DNA from: Labedella gwakjiensis | GTDB taxonomy: Bacteria; Actinomycetota; Actinomycetes; Actinomycetales; Microbacteriaceae | NCBI RefSeq assembly: GCF_003014675.1 | Contig: NZ_PYAU01000001.1 | Coordinates: forward strand, 496,001 to 560,000 | Direction of reading: 5' to 3' | Length of the DNA stretch: 64,000 bases | Shown: one piece after another, positions 49,602 to 58,321 of the stretch | Layout of the letters: every line of letters begins with the position of its first letter | Position numbering within the stretch: position 1 is the first letter of the stretch | Notes under the pieces: generated by a model | The model's input: only the letters and a program-made list of their open reading frames with translations | Databases searched by the model: none | Told to the model about the DNA's origin: nothing | Translations under genes and position numbers: made by a program

Positions 49602-51740
49602 TCAGGAGGTGAGGGAGGGGCGGTCGGGCTTCGCGAGGGACTTCTCGTCGACAGGCGCCGACCCGGACGCGCGCAGATCGCGGTGGTAGGCGCGGGCCTC
49701 GTCCTGACGCTCCTGCTCAGCCCCCGACGTGATCGCAGCGCGCACGTGGCGCTGCTCGTAGCCGAAGGCGTGGACGAGGTCGAGCGCGTGCGGTCGAAGT
49801 CGCGCCACAAGACGGTTGATGTAGGCGTCGATTGCCTGAGCACGCTGAGGCGACAAGCGGCCGTGGATGAGGTACCACGAGAGGTGCTTCTCGATGAGGG
49901 ACAGACCGAAGAGGTCACGCAGCCACGTGAGCACCTGGCGCGAACCCGCGTCCTCCGTCTTCTCGAGCGCCTCGGTGAACGCCTCCCACTCGAGCAGCTC
50001 GCCGTGGGCTCTGGCCGCCTCGATGAGCTCGTTCTGCTGCGCGTTGAACAGCGCAGCCGCCTCGGCCTTGCCGAGCTTCGTCGCGGGACGGAGGCGCTGG
50101 GCGACGTCGGCGACCATCGTCTCCACGCGGTCCGTGAGCAGCTCGCGCTGAACGGCGGTCTCTCGGAGCTGGCCGACCGAGCGGCGCACGTTCCCGAAGT
50201 CTTTGAGCGTCTGACCGAGGGAGCGCAGTCCCGAGCCGTGGTATGCCTTCCCGGCAGCCTGCTCGACGACGTAGCGCGCGAGGGCCCCGGCGTCCGCGCC
50301 ACGGAACCGCTTCGAGTAGTCGGAGAGGAGGCGCTTCGCGACGAGCTGCAGGAGCACGTTGTTGTCGCCCTCGAACGTGACGTACACGTCGAGGTCGGCG
50401 CGGAGCCCCACGAGACGGTTCTCGGAGAGGAAGCCCGCACCGCCGCACGCCTCGCGCGCCTCCTGGATCGTGTCGAGCGCAGCCCACGTGGAGAGCGGCT
50501 TGAGCGCGGCTGCGAGGGTCTCGAGGTCCTGGCGATCGGTGTCGGAGTCGGCCTCGCCGCTGAAGACGCGGTCGAACGTCACGAGCAGCTTGTCGTGCGC
50601 GAACGTGTGCGCGTACGTCTGGGCGAGCCGAGGAAGCAACCGTCGCTGGTGTCGCTGGTAGTCGAGGAGCACCTCCTCGTCGGTGTCCGACGCCGCCGTG
50701 AACTGCCGGCGCTGCGATCCGTACTCGATCGCGATCTGCAGGGCGATGGCCGAGGCTGCCGTCGCCGCGCCGTCGAGCGAGACACGCCCCTGCACGAGCG
50801 TGCCGAGCATGGTGAAGAAGCGTCGACCAGGGCTCGCGATGGGTGACGAATAGGTACCGTCGGCGGCGACGTCGCCGTAGCGGTTGAGCAGATTCTCGCG
50901 CGGGACGCGCACGCCGGTGAAATGCAGACGGCCGTTGTCGATGCCGTTGAGCCCGCCCTTCAGCCCGTCGTCCTCACCGCCGATGCCCGGAAGGAACTGC
51001 CCATCCTCGCCACGGATCGGCACGTAGAGGGCGTGGACGCCGTGGTTGACGTTCTTCGTGATGAGCTGGGCGAACACGACGGCGGCGGTTCCGTGCACCG
51101 CTGCGTTCCCGAGGTAGTCCTTCCACGCACCGCGGAAGGGCGTGTCGATGACGAACTCCTCCGTGGCCTCGTCGTACGTCGCCGTGGTGCCGATCGAGGC
51201 GACGTCGGATCCGTGACCGGTCTCCGTCATCGCGAAGATCCCGGGCACCTCGAGCGACATGATCGCCGGGAGCCACGCGTCGTGGTGCTTCTCGGTGCCG
51301 AGGTGCAGGACCGCGGCACCGAAGAGCCCCCACTGCACGCCCGACTTGATCTGGTGCGACGGGTCGCCTACGACGAGCTCCTCGAAGCCCGCGATGTTGC
51401 CGCCGTGATCGTCGTCCCCGCCGAGACGTTTGGGGAAGGCCCGGTGCACCTGACCGTCCGCCACGAGGATGCGCAGCTGCTCGAGGGCTCGCTCACGGTG
51501 CTCCGGGTACGGGAGTCCCTCGATCTTCTGCATCTCGGGTCGCGCCGCGAGCTCGCGCGAGGCCAGACGCTCCTCCGGCCACGAGCCTAGGAGGAGACGT
51601 CGGACAGCGTCGATGTCGATCCGCGTCGTCGCGCTCTGCACATCGATGGGACCGGTATCGACCCGCTCGGTCACGCCGGCGACCCCGGCCACCTCGTCGT
51701 TCGTCGTGTGGGCGTTCGTGCGGTCGACTGTGTTCGACAT
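49602..51740 (-). CDS. acyl-CoA dehydrogenase/oxidase family protein (long, ACOX-like)
   Basis: FAD enzyme introducing a trans-2 double bond into acyl-CoA. At 712 residues it is nearly twice a normal acyl-CoA dehydrogenase and matches peroxisomal-type acyl-CoA oxidases in layout: N-terminal helical part, the FAD beta domain with GIFAMTETGHGSDVASI, a central helical domain with EACGGAGFLSENRL, and a second C-terminal helical domain. The catalytic Glu is probably in the late FEGDNNVLLQ region. ATG 51740 lies 5 nt after AAGGAG; longer in-frame starts are rejected. Stands alone. The 220-bp gap upstream holds nothing I can identify. Confidence 0.87.
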   Translation of the reverse strand: MSNTVDRTNAHTTNDEVAGVAGVTERVDTGPIDVQSATTRIDIDAVRRLLLGSWPEERLASRELAARPEMQKIEGLPYPEHRERALEQLRILVADGQVHRAFPKRLGGDDDHGGNIAGFEELVVGDPSHQIKSGVQWGLFGAAVLHLGTEKHHDAWLPAIMSLEVPGIFAMTETGHGSDVASIGTTATYDEATEEFVIDTPFRGAWKDYLGNAAVHGTAAVVFAQLITKNVNHGVHALYVPIRGEDGQFLPGIGGEDDGLKGGLNGIDNGRLHFTGVRVPRENLLNRYGDVAADGTYSSPIASPGRRFFTMLGTLVQGRVSLDGAATAASAIALQIAIEYGSQRRQFTAASDTDEEVLLDYQRHQRRLLPRLAQTYAHTFAHDKLLVTFDRVFSGEADSDTDRQDLETLAAALKPLSTWAALDTIQEAREACGGAGFLSENRLVGLRADLDVYVTFEGDNNVLLQLVAKRLLSDYSKRFRGADAGALARYVVEQAAGKAYHGSGLRSLGQTLKDFGNVRRSVGQLRETAVQRELLTDRVETMVADVAQRLRPATKLGKAEAAALFNAQQNELIEAARAHGELLEWEAFTEALEKTEDAGSRQVLTWLRDLFGLSLIEKHLSWYLIHGRLSPQRAQAIDAYINRLVARLRPHALDLVHAFGYEQRHVRAAITSGAEQERQDEARAYHRDLRASGSAPVDEKSLAKPDRPSLTS

Positions 51741-51960
51741 CGATACTCCTTCGCTCCTGCATCGTGAGCGGAGGCACCCGCCGAGATCGTCGGGGCGCAC
51801 CGCGGTCACCGTGTGCATGATCCACGGTACGAACGCCGCTCGGCTTGTCGAAACCGGCCGTTCACCGCCCACAAACGGCGGCGCTCCGCAGCCGGATGCT
51901 GCTGTGTGAAGCTACAAACGCATGCCGATCGCGCGTGCGAACCTCTACAACACTCTCGAA

Positions 51961-53817
51961 TCAGGCGGAGCCGGATGTGTGGGCGGCGACCACACCCACG
52001 ACAGCCTCGCCGTAGCTCGCCCTCTTCTTCTCGCCGATGCCCGTGATGCCGTCGAGATCGGCGACGGTCGACGGTTTCGCGACCGCGATCGCGCGCAGAG
52101 TGGCGTCACCGAAGACGATGTACGCCGGGACTCCAGCAGACTTCGCCTCCTCCGCCCGCCAGGCGCGCAGCGCCTCGAACAGCTCGGCGTCGGCCACATC
52201 GAGATCGGCGGCCGCCGGCCTGGCCGCCTTGACGCGCGCGACCCGCCCGGTCTCCGTGCGGAGCGACACCGTGCGCCCACCCGAGAGCACGTCGCCGCTG
52301 GCCTCGGTGATCACGAGGGTGCCGTACTCGCCGTGCGTGGCGAGGAGCCCCGTGGCGAGGAGCTGACGGATGACGCCCCTCCACTGCTGGTCGGTGAGGT
52401 CGGCCCCGATTCCCCACGTGGCGAGGGTGTCGTGGCCGTACTGCCGCACACGAGCGGTCTCGTTGCCTCGGAGGATGTCGATGAGGTGGCCGGCCCCGAA
52501 CTGCTGGTTGCGTTCCCGCTTCAGCCGGACGACGGTGGAGAGGAGCTTCTGGGCCGGTACGGTGCCGTCCCAGACCTCCGGCGGCACGATGCACGTGTCG
52601 CAGTTGCCGCACGGCGTCGACTCCTCGCCGAAGTAGCGCAAGAGGTCGACGCGGCGGCATCCCACGGTCTCGCACAGCGCGAGCATGGCGTCGAGGTGAG
52701 CGGAGAGGCGTCGGCGGTGGGCCAGGTCTCCCGGCGACTCGTCGATCATGCGGCGCTGCTGCACCACGTCGTTGAGCCCGTAGGCGAGCCACGCGACGGA
52801 CGGCTCGCCGTCGCGCCCGGCGCGACCCGTCTCCTGGTAGTAGCCCTCGACCGATTTCGGGAGGTCGATGTGGGCGACGAAGCGCACGTCCGGCTTGTCG
52901 ATGCCCATGCCGAACGCGATCGTCGCCACGATCACGACGCCGTCCTCCCGCAGGAACCGTGATTGGACCCGCGCCCGCTCCGAAGCCTCGAGCCCCGCGT
53001 GGTAGGCGAGCGCGTCGATGCCGTTGGCGCGCAGGAACTCCGCCGTCTTCTCGACCGTGTTGCGGCTGAGCGCATAGACGATTCCCGCCGAACCCTGACC
53101 GCCGGAGCCGTGCCGACCCTCCGTGCGGATGAACTCGAGGAGCTGCTTGCGCACCTCGTTCTTCGACACGATGCGGTACTGGATGTTGGGGCGGTCGAAG
53201 CTCGACACGAAGTTGCGGGCGCCACGCAGCGACAATCGCTCCGCGATCTCCCGGTGAGTCGCCGCGGTCGCCGTGGCCGTGAGGGCGATACGCGGCACGT
53301 CCGGCCAGCGCTCGGCGAGCTCGCCGAGCGAGAGGTAGTCGGGGCGGAAGTCGTGCCCCCACTGGGAGACGCAGTGCGCCTCGTCGATCGCGAAGAGCGC
53401 GATGGTCCCGCGTTCGAGGAAACGCTTCGTCTGCTCGGACGACAGCCGCTCCGGAGCGACGTAGAGGAGGTCGAGCTCGCCGGCGAGGTACGCGCGCTCG
53501 ACCGCGTCGCGCTCCTCGCGACTCTGGGTGGAATTGAGGAACTCCGCCCGGACGCCGACCGCCCGAAGAGCCTCGACCTGATCGTGCATCAGCGCGATGA
53601 GGGGCGACACCACGATGCCGGTGCCGGGCCGGAGGAGCGACGGGATCTGGTAACAGAGGCTCTTGCCCCCACCCGTCGGCATGAGGACGATCGCGTCGCC
53701 GCCCACGCTCACGTGCTGCACGATGGCCTGCTGATCGCCGCGGAACGACTCGTAGCCGAATACTCGGTGCAGGACCTCGCGGGCCGATTCAGCCTCGGCC
53801 ATGATCGTCGTCTCCAC
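51961..53817 (-). CDS. recQ: ATP-dependent DNA helicase RecQ
   Basis: 3'-5' helicase for recombination and fork repair. The 618 residues contain Walker A MPTGGGKS (46-53), the DEAH box in [15 protein letters not shown], motif VI ([12 protein letters not shown]), the zinc-binding C-RR-x-LLRYFGE...C..C..C cluster, the RQC winged helix, and a C-terminal HRDC-like domain with [14 protein letters not shown] 53817 is taken as start because TAGGGT ends 7 nt upstream; ATG 53802 is the alternative and would remove 5 residues. Divergent from a DMT exporter. Confidence 0.93.
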   Translation of the reverse strand: METTIMAEAESAREVLHRVFGYESFRGDQQAIVQHVSVGGDAIVLMPTGGGKSLCYQIPSLLRPGTGIVVSPLIALMHDQVEALRAVGVRAEFLNSTQSREERDAVERAYLAGELDLLYVAPERLSSEQTKRFLERGTIALFAIDEAHCVSQWGHDFRPDYLSLGELAERWPDVPRIALTATATAATHREIAERLSLRGARNFVSSFDRPNIQYRIVSKNEVRKQLLEFIRTEGRHGSGGQGSAGIVYALSRNTVEKTAEFLRANGIDALAYHAGLEASERARVQSRFLREDGVVIVATIAFGMGIDKPDVRFVAHIDLPKSVEGYYQETGRAGRDGEPSVAWLAYGLNDVVQQRRMIDESPGDLAHRRRLSAHLDAMLALCETVGCRRVDLLRYFGEESTPCGNCDTCIVPPEVWDGTVPAQKLLSTVVRLKRERNQQFGAGHLIDILRGNETARVRQYGHDTLATWGIGADLTDQQWRGVIRQLLATGLLATHGEYGTLVITEASGDVLSGGRTVSLRTETGRVARVKAARPAAADLDVADAELFEALRAWRAEEAKSAGVPAYIVFGDATLRAIAVAKPSTVADLDGITGIGEKKRASYGEAVVGVVAAHTSGSA

Positions 53818-53824
53818 GCCCTGC

Positions 53825-53830
53825 ACCCTA
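53825..53830 (-). promoter_or_regulatory. -10 box TAGGGT before recQ
   Basis: TAGGGT, then 7 nt, then GTG 53817 on the minus strand. It favours the GTG start. Confidence 0.45.
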
Positions 53831-53924
53831 CCCGCCCCCACCGACACGCGCCCACCGCGGGGCGCGATCTGAGCTCTCCCCGCTCTCCACACCGCGCTGT
53901 GACGACGATCGTGACGCTCAGGCC

Positions 53925-53930
53925 TAGGCT
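53925..53930 (+). promoter_or_regulatory. -10 box TAGGCT of the leaderless 53937 gene
   Basis: TAGGCT, then CGGAAC (6 nt), then GTG 53937; the ATG at 53940 would be 9 nt away. Confidence 0.55.
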
Positions 53931-53936
53931 CGGAAC

Positions 53937-54821
53937 GTGATGACGGTTCTCGTCGGGCTCATCGGCGCCCTCGTGTACGGGGCCGCCGACTTCCTGGGCG
54001 GACTCGCCGCGCGCCGCCTCACCATCCTGCTCGCGACGGCACTCGCCGCCGCGTCGGGCCTCGTCGTGCTCGTCGTCTTCTCGGTCGTCGTCCCTGGCGC
54101 CTGGTCGGCGGAGGCGATCCTCTGGGGTGCGCTCTCCGGAGTCGCCGGTTCCGCCGCGGTCGCGCTGCTCTACGCGTGCCTCGCGATCGGCCCGATGAGC
54201 ATCCTGTCCCCGTTGACCGCGGTCGTGTCGGCGATCGTGCCCGTCACGTGGGGACTCATCGGTGGCGAACGCCTCGGTCCGCTCGCCATCGGCGCCATCG
54301 GCCTCGCCCTCGTCGCCGTCGTACTCGTCGGTTTCGTCCCCGAGAAGGGAGCCGTGCGTCCCACCATGGCCGGGCTGTCGATGGCGATCGGATCAGGCGT
54401 CCTCATCGGCACCTTCCTCGTGCTCATCGATCACACACCCGACGCCTCCGGGCTGCTCCCCCTCGTGGCCAACCGGACGGTCAGCGCTGTCCTCATGTGG
54501 ACGGCGTTCGTGGCGGCCGTCGTCGTGGCTCGATTGCGCTCCCGGCGTGGCGGGGCCTCGCGAGATGCGGGAGCCCGCACGACGATGCGTCGTGGACTCG
54601 TACTCGCGATCGCGTGCGGAGGCCTCGACGCCACGGCGAACGCCGTCATCCTCATCGGCCTGCGGATCGGCGACCTCAGCGTGATGAGCGTCCTCGTGGC
54701 GATGTACCCGGCCGGCACAATCCTCCTCGCCGCCGTGGTGCTCCGGGAGCGCATCGCCCCCGTGCAATGGGCGGGACTCGCCCTCGCCCTCGCCTCGGCG
54801 GGAATCCTCGCCGTCGCGTGA
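53937..54821 (+). CDS. DMT family exporter
   Basis: 294 residues with ten hydrophobic segments and two EamA-like halves; [19 protein letters not shown] opens the first. No ribosome site exists, and the -10 spacing points to GTG 53937, with ATG 53940 directly behind it as a possible alternative. Substrate unknown. It is only distantly similar to the exporter at 48549. A GNAT gene follows after 76 bp. Confidence 0.86.
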   Translation: MMTVLVGLIGALVYGAADFLGGLAARRLTILLATALAAASGLVVLVVFSVVVPGAWSAEAILWGALSGVAGSAAVALLYACLAIGPMSILSPLTAVVSAIVPVTWGLIGGERLGPLAIGAIGLALVAVVLVGFVPEKGAVRPTMAGLSMAIGSGVLIGTFLVLIDHTPDASGLLPLVANRTVSAVLMWTAFVAAVVVARLRSRRGGASRDAGARTTMRRGLVLAIACGGLDATANAVILIGLRIGDLSVMSVLVAMYPAGTILLAAVVLRERIAPVQWAGLALALASAGILAVA

Positions 54822-54897
54822 GCGTTCCGTGTGTCGAGGTCCGGTGCCAGAATCGGACCACGACGATCCGGGAGCTGACCCGGGAGACGAGGACGAC

Positions 54898-55227
54898 GTG
54901 AGCACAGACGGCACCGACACCAAGACGGAGAACCCGGAACCGCGCGTCGTCGACGACGAGCACGCCAGACGCTACGAGCTCTGGGTCGGTGACGATCGCG
55001 TCGGTTTCTCCGCCTACCGCCGCGAGGCCGGTCGGGTCGTCTTCACGCATACCGTCGTGGATCCGGCCCACGAAGGTCACGGCTATGGCAGCATCCTCGC
55101 TCGCGGAGTGATCGACGACGCGGTGTCGCGCGGCGAGACGATCGTGCCGCGGTGCCCGTTCATCGCGGCGTGGCTCAACAAACACCCGGACGCCGCCACG
55201 GACATCGACTGGCCCGAACACCCATGA
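54898..55227 (+). CDS. GNAT family N-acetyltransferase (Acetyltransf_CG type)
   Basis: A 109-residue, single-domain member of the short GNAT branch. After a disordered acidic start come VGFSAYRREAGRVVFTHT, VDPAHEGHGYGSIL with the acetyl-CoA pyrophosphate loop, and CPFIAAWLNKHPD, all diagnostic. Substrate unknown. GTG 54898 lies about 5 nt after GAGGA, so it is preferred over the in-frame ATG at 54829. Its last 40 bp, including the stop, are duplicated directly downstream in front of the pirin gene. Confidence 0.86.
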   Translation: MSTDGTDTKTENPEPRVVDDEHARRYELWVGDDRVGFSAYRREAGRVVFTHTVVDPAHEGHGYGSILARGVIDDAVSRGETIVPRCPFIAAWLNKHPDAATDIDWPEHP

Positions 55228-55303
55228 CCACACCAGGCTCGAGAAGCACGCAACTCCACGACAACGCCGCCACCGACACCGATCGGCCGGAGCACCCATG
55301 ACC
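55190..55303. repeat. 40-bp imperfect direct repeat flanking the GNAT/pirin junction
   Basis: 55190-55229 (end of the GNAT gene) and 55264-55303 (spanning the pirin start codon) agree at 34 of 40 positions, including CACCCATGACC. The offset is 74 bp. Confidence 0.8.
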
Positions 55304-56257
55304 CGCCTCGACGCCGAAGCGCACGACGCGTCGCTCCACCGCGACGGCGCACCCGGGCCGGTGCTCGAGCTGCTCGACGCGCGCGAGGTGCCGCTCGGTG
55401 GCGTGCGTGGCATCACGGTGCACCGCACGCTCCCCCAGCGCGCGCTGCCGATGGTGGGCGCGTGGTGCTTCCTCGACCGCTTCGATCATGAGAGCGCCGT
55501 GATGCGCGTGCTCCCCCACCCCCACATCGGCCTACAGACGGTGACGTGGCCCGTCGACGGCGACATCCGGCATCGAGACAGCGTGGGCAGCGATGTGATC
55601 GTCGCGCCCGGTCAGCTCAACATGATGACGGCGGGCCACGGCATCTCCCACTCGGAGCTGTCGATGCCGGAGGAGCCGGCGGAGATGCACGGACTCCAGC
55701 TGTGGACGGCGCTTCCCGCGGCCTCAGCCGGCGTCGCTCCCTTCTTCGAGCAGCACACCGCCCTTCCCGTCTACAGTGCTCCGGGCCTCGAGGCCACGGT
55801 GCTGCTCGGCACCCTCGGTGACGCGACCTCGCCGGCCACCGTCTTCTCCCCCCTCCTCGGCGCCGACGTCGTCGTGGACGCGGGCACCGATACGACGCTC
55901 CCCCTCGATCCGTCGTTCGAGCACGCCGTCCTCGTGCTGACGGGATCCGTCACGATCGCGGGCGAGACCCTCGACTCCGGTCCGCTGCTCTATCTCGGGA
56001 CGGGACGGGGCGACCTCTCCGTGACGAGCGCGGACGGGGCGCGCCTCGTGCTGTTGGGCGGCGAGCCCTTCGAGGACGACCTCGTCATGTGGTGGAACTT
56101 CGTCGGTCGCGACCACGACGAGATCGTCGCGGCCCGAGCCGACTGGGAGGCACGCAGCCCCCGGTTCGGCGTCGTTCAGGGACACGGCGACGATCGCATC
56201 CCGGCCCCTCCCCTTCCGACCGTGCGGCTCACGCCGCGTCGGCGCCGCCGGGACTGA
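55298..56257 (+). CDS. pirin family protein
   Basis: A 319-residue double-cupin protein. The metal ligands are seen as H74 and H76 in HPHIGLQTVTW, H118 and E120 in GHGISHSE. Pirins are found as quercetinase-like enzymes or redox regulators; the role here is open. The start codon lies in a copy of the 40-bp repeat, with no independent ribosome site visible, so expression may depend on the upstream gene. Its 3' end overlaps the convergent acyltransferase gene by 29 bp. Confidence 0.88.
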   Translation: MTRLDAEAHDASLHRDGAPGPVLELLDAREVPLGGVRGITVHRTLPQRALPMVGAWCFLDRFDHESAVMRVLPHPHIGLQTVTWPVDGDIRHRDSVGSDVIVAPGQLNMMTAGHGISHSELSMPEEPAEMHGLQLWTALPAASAGVAPFFEQHTALPVYSAPGLEATVLLGTLGDATSPATVFSPLLGADVVVDAGTDTTLPLDPSFEHAVLVLTGSVTIAGETLDSGPLLYLGTGRGDLSVTSADGARLVLLGGEPFEDDLVMWWNFVGRDHDEIVAARADWEARSPRFGVVQGHGDDRIPAPPLPTVRLTPRRRRRD

Positions 56258-57560
56258 GCCGCCCGGCCGGGTCGGGCGCACCCCGCCCGAGGAGGAGGAT
56301 CGCCGCGGAGAGGAGCGCGCTGCCCACCACAGCCGTCGGGAGGTCCATGTACCACTCCATGACGACGAACGGCGGCACGAATGCGAGCACCGTCGCGATC
56401 GCGACCACGGCCGGTCTCGGCGTCGCCCCGACCATGCGTGGCGCCTCCCACCGCCCGACGAGGAACGACAGCGCGAACACCGCGGCGAGGACGAGCACGA
56501 ACATGATCGGCCGCGACCACCACCAGGCAGGACTCGCGGGAGCGGGGCTCAAGCCGGGGACGAGGAGGGCGGCTCCCGACACCAGCAGGATGACCGGGAG
56601 ATGCCAGAGGTAGATCGTCATGAGCCTCGTGCCGACGACGAAGACGGCGGCCCGCGCAGCGTGCGTGTTCATGAGACGCGCGAGGGCGGGGCGCAACAGC
56701 CGCAGGACGCACGCCTGCCCCACGGCGAGGGCCACGAGAGGAAGGGTCGGCGGGTTGAGGTTGCCGAGCATGTCGACCCAGTAGGGACCCCACGCTGTCA
56801 TCGGGACGAGTGACGCGTAGGCGACAGCGGCCAGGACGATGAGGGTCCACCACCGTCGCGCGGCGAACCAGCCGTCGGCGTACCAGAAGCCGATCTGCTG
56901 GACGAGGAGCCAGACGAAGAGGAGGTTGACGAGGCCGATCTGCTCGACACCGGTCGAGAAGCGGGCGGCGTCCACCGCGATGGCGCCCGCCAGGAGGACG
57001 ACGAGCGTCGCCCGCGGCGCGCGAGCGTGCCAGCCCGCCATCGTGGGCACGAGTGCCTGGCACAGTGTGTAGGCCGCGAGGAACCAGAGGGGCGACGCGG
57101 CGCCGACGACGGCGACGTCGATGAGCTCTGGATCGACGCCGAGGAGGCGCGCACCCCCGATCACGGCCACGTAGAACACGAAGAGCGGAAGCGCCGGTTG
57201 CGCGAGCCGGAGCACGCGATTGCGGACGTAGTCGGCCGCGGTTCCGCCCCGACGCACGAGGCTGCGCCACGCTGTGAGCGACGCGAACCCTCCGACCACG
57301 AAGAACAGCGGCATGATCTGACCGATCCACGTGACGGGAGCGAACCACGGCTGCTCCTCGAGCGGTCTCGAGACCACGATGGCGCCGTCGGCGTCCGTCC
57401 CCGTGCCGACCATCAGCAGATGGATGACGACGACGAGCAGTACGCAGAACACCCGCGCCAGGTCGAGAGTGAGGTCCCGCTTCGAGAGGTCGATCGACGC
57501 TGCGCTGCTCGCGGCGCTCGACCGGGATCGGGAGGTTCCGGTTCCTGCGACGTTGCTCAT
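56229..57560 (-). CDS. membrane acyltransferase (family 3)
   Basis: 443 residues, about 11 hydrophobic segments. Family start LDLARVFCVLLVVVIHLLMV with the conserved His in the first helix and PLFFVVGGFASL. It lies outside the EPS locus and is only distantly related to the two acyltransferases there. ATG 57560 is set by TATGCT 7 nt upstream (leaderless-like); ATG 57572 is in frame but inside that -10 box. It shares a 133-bp gap with the ECF transporter genes, which carry a DtxR-like site. Confidence 0.84.
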   Translation of the reverse strand: MSNVAGTGTSRSRSSAASSAASIDLSKRDLTLDLARVFCVLLVVVIHLLMVGTGTDADGAIVVSRPLEEQPWFAPVTWIGQIMPLFFVVGGFASLTAWRSLVRRGGTAADYVRNRVLRLAQPALPLFVFYVAVIGGARLLGVDPELIDVAVVGAASPLWFLAAYTLCQALVPTMAGWHARAPRATLVVLLAGAIAVDAARFSTGVEQIGLVNLLFVWLLVQQIGFWYADGWFAARRWWTLIVLAAVAYASLVPMTAWGPYWVDMLGNLNPPTLPLVALAVGQACVLRLLRPALARLMNTHAARAAVFVVGTRLMTIYLWHLPVILLVSGAALLVPGLSPAPASPAWWWSRPIMFVLVLAAVFALSFLVGRWEAPRMVGATPRPAVVAIATVLAFVPPFVVMEWYMDLPTAVVGSALLSAAILLLGRGAPDPAGRLSPGGADAA

Positions 57561-57567
57561 GGACGTC

Positions 57568-57573
57568 AGCATA
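57568..57573 (-). promoter_or_regulatory. -10 box TATGCT of the acyltransferase gene
   Basis: TATGCT, then GACGTCC (7 nt), then ATG 57560 on the minus strand. Confidence 0.45.
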
Positions 57574-57613
57574 GGAGGAGGCCCGTACCGGGCGACGCAT
57601 TCGGCTCGCGTTC

Positions 57614-57631
57614 TAAGGTATGCCTTACTAA
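57614..57631. promoter_or_regulatory. DtxR/IdeR-like iron box
   Basis: TAAGGTATGCCTTACTAA: the core TAAGG-TATG-CCTTA is a palindrome and agrees with most positions of the DtxR/IdeR consensus TWAGGTWAGSCTWACCTWA, with one base missing in the right half. Located 63 bp before the ECF S-component start and 41 bp behind the -10 of the divergent acyltransferase. Confidence 0.5.
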
Positions 57632-57693
57632 ACTCGGGAGGGCGTCGTGTTCCACAGCCCCCACTCCACAACGACCCAAGAAGGCGTCCCGGT

Positions 57694-58293
57694 ATGACCT
57701 CCCTCAGCACCCGTCTGCTCCTCACCTGCGCAGCCATCGGCGTCGCCGGCGGGATGGTGTTCGGTGTCGTCGGCTACCTGCACCCGATCGTGCTCCTCAC
57801 CGCGCCCGTGTTCTACGGCGCACTGATCGGGGTGTACTTCTTCCCCGGCGTGGTCGCCCAGAGTCTCCTGCGGCGAGGCGGCGTCGCACTGCTCACGGGC
57901 ACCATCGCGGGTCTCGCAGCCTCGGCCATCGACCCCGTGAATCTGTGGCGGCACGTCGGAGTCGGACTGCTCATCGGCGCTCTCCAGGAGCTGCCGTTCC
58001 TCCTCACCCGCTACCGCTACTGGAAGGGCTGGGTGTTCGCGCTCGCAGCGATCGTCGCCGGCCTCGTGATGGGCGGGTCGGTTCTCCTCATCTGGGGCCC
58101 CGGCTACTTCCCACCCGCCGCCGAGATCCTCTACATCGCCCTCTTCGTGCTGACCCCGCTCCTCGTCACGTGGCTCGCGCGCCTCGTCGCGCGCGGCGTC
58201 GACTCGACGGGCGCAGCTCGCGGCGTCCAGGGAGAGATCGACCGACGGCGACCGCGCGAGCGCACCGGCCCGCTCGCGATGGCGACCGCGTGA
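57694..58293 (+). CDS. ECF transporter S component (YkoE-like)
   Basis: The substrate-binding membrane subunit of an energy-coupling factor importer, 199 residues with about five or six hydrophobic segments. It resembles YkoE-type S components in length and by its position before an AA fusion and a T subunit. YkoE-type transporters are linked to hydroxymethylpyrimidine/thiamine precursors, but the iron-box-like site upstream argues for a metal or siderophore role. AAGAAGG lies 9 nt before ATG 57694. First of three genes. Confidence 0.8.
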   Translation: MTSLSTRLLLTCAAIGVAGGMVFGVVGYLHPIVLLTAPVFYGALIGVYFFPGVVAQSLLRRGGVALLTGTIAGLAASAIDPVNLWRHVGVGLLIGALQELPFLLTRYRYWKGWVFALAAIVAGLVMGGSVLLIWGPGYFPPAAEILYIALFVLTPLLVTWLARLVARGVDSTGAARGVQGEIDRRRPRERTGPLAMATA

Positions 58294-58321
58294 CCGGCGC
58301 CGGCGTTCTCCACCCGACGGA

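Noticed and set aside
51741-51960. Gene in the gap between the acyl-CoA oxidase and recQ
   Set aside because: Only short frames without ribosome sites; nothing recognisable.
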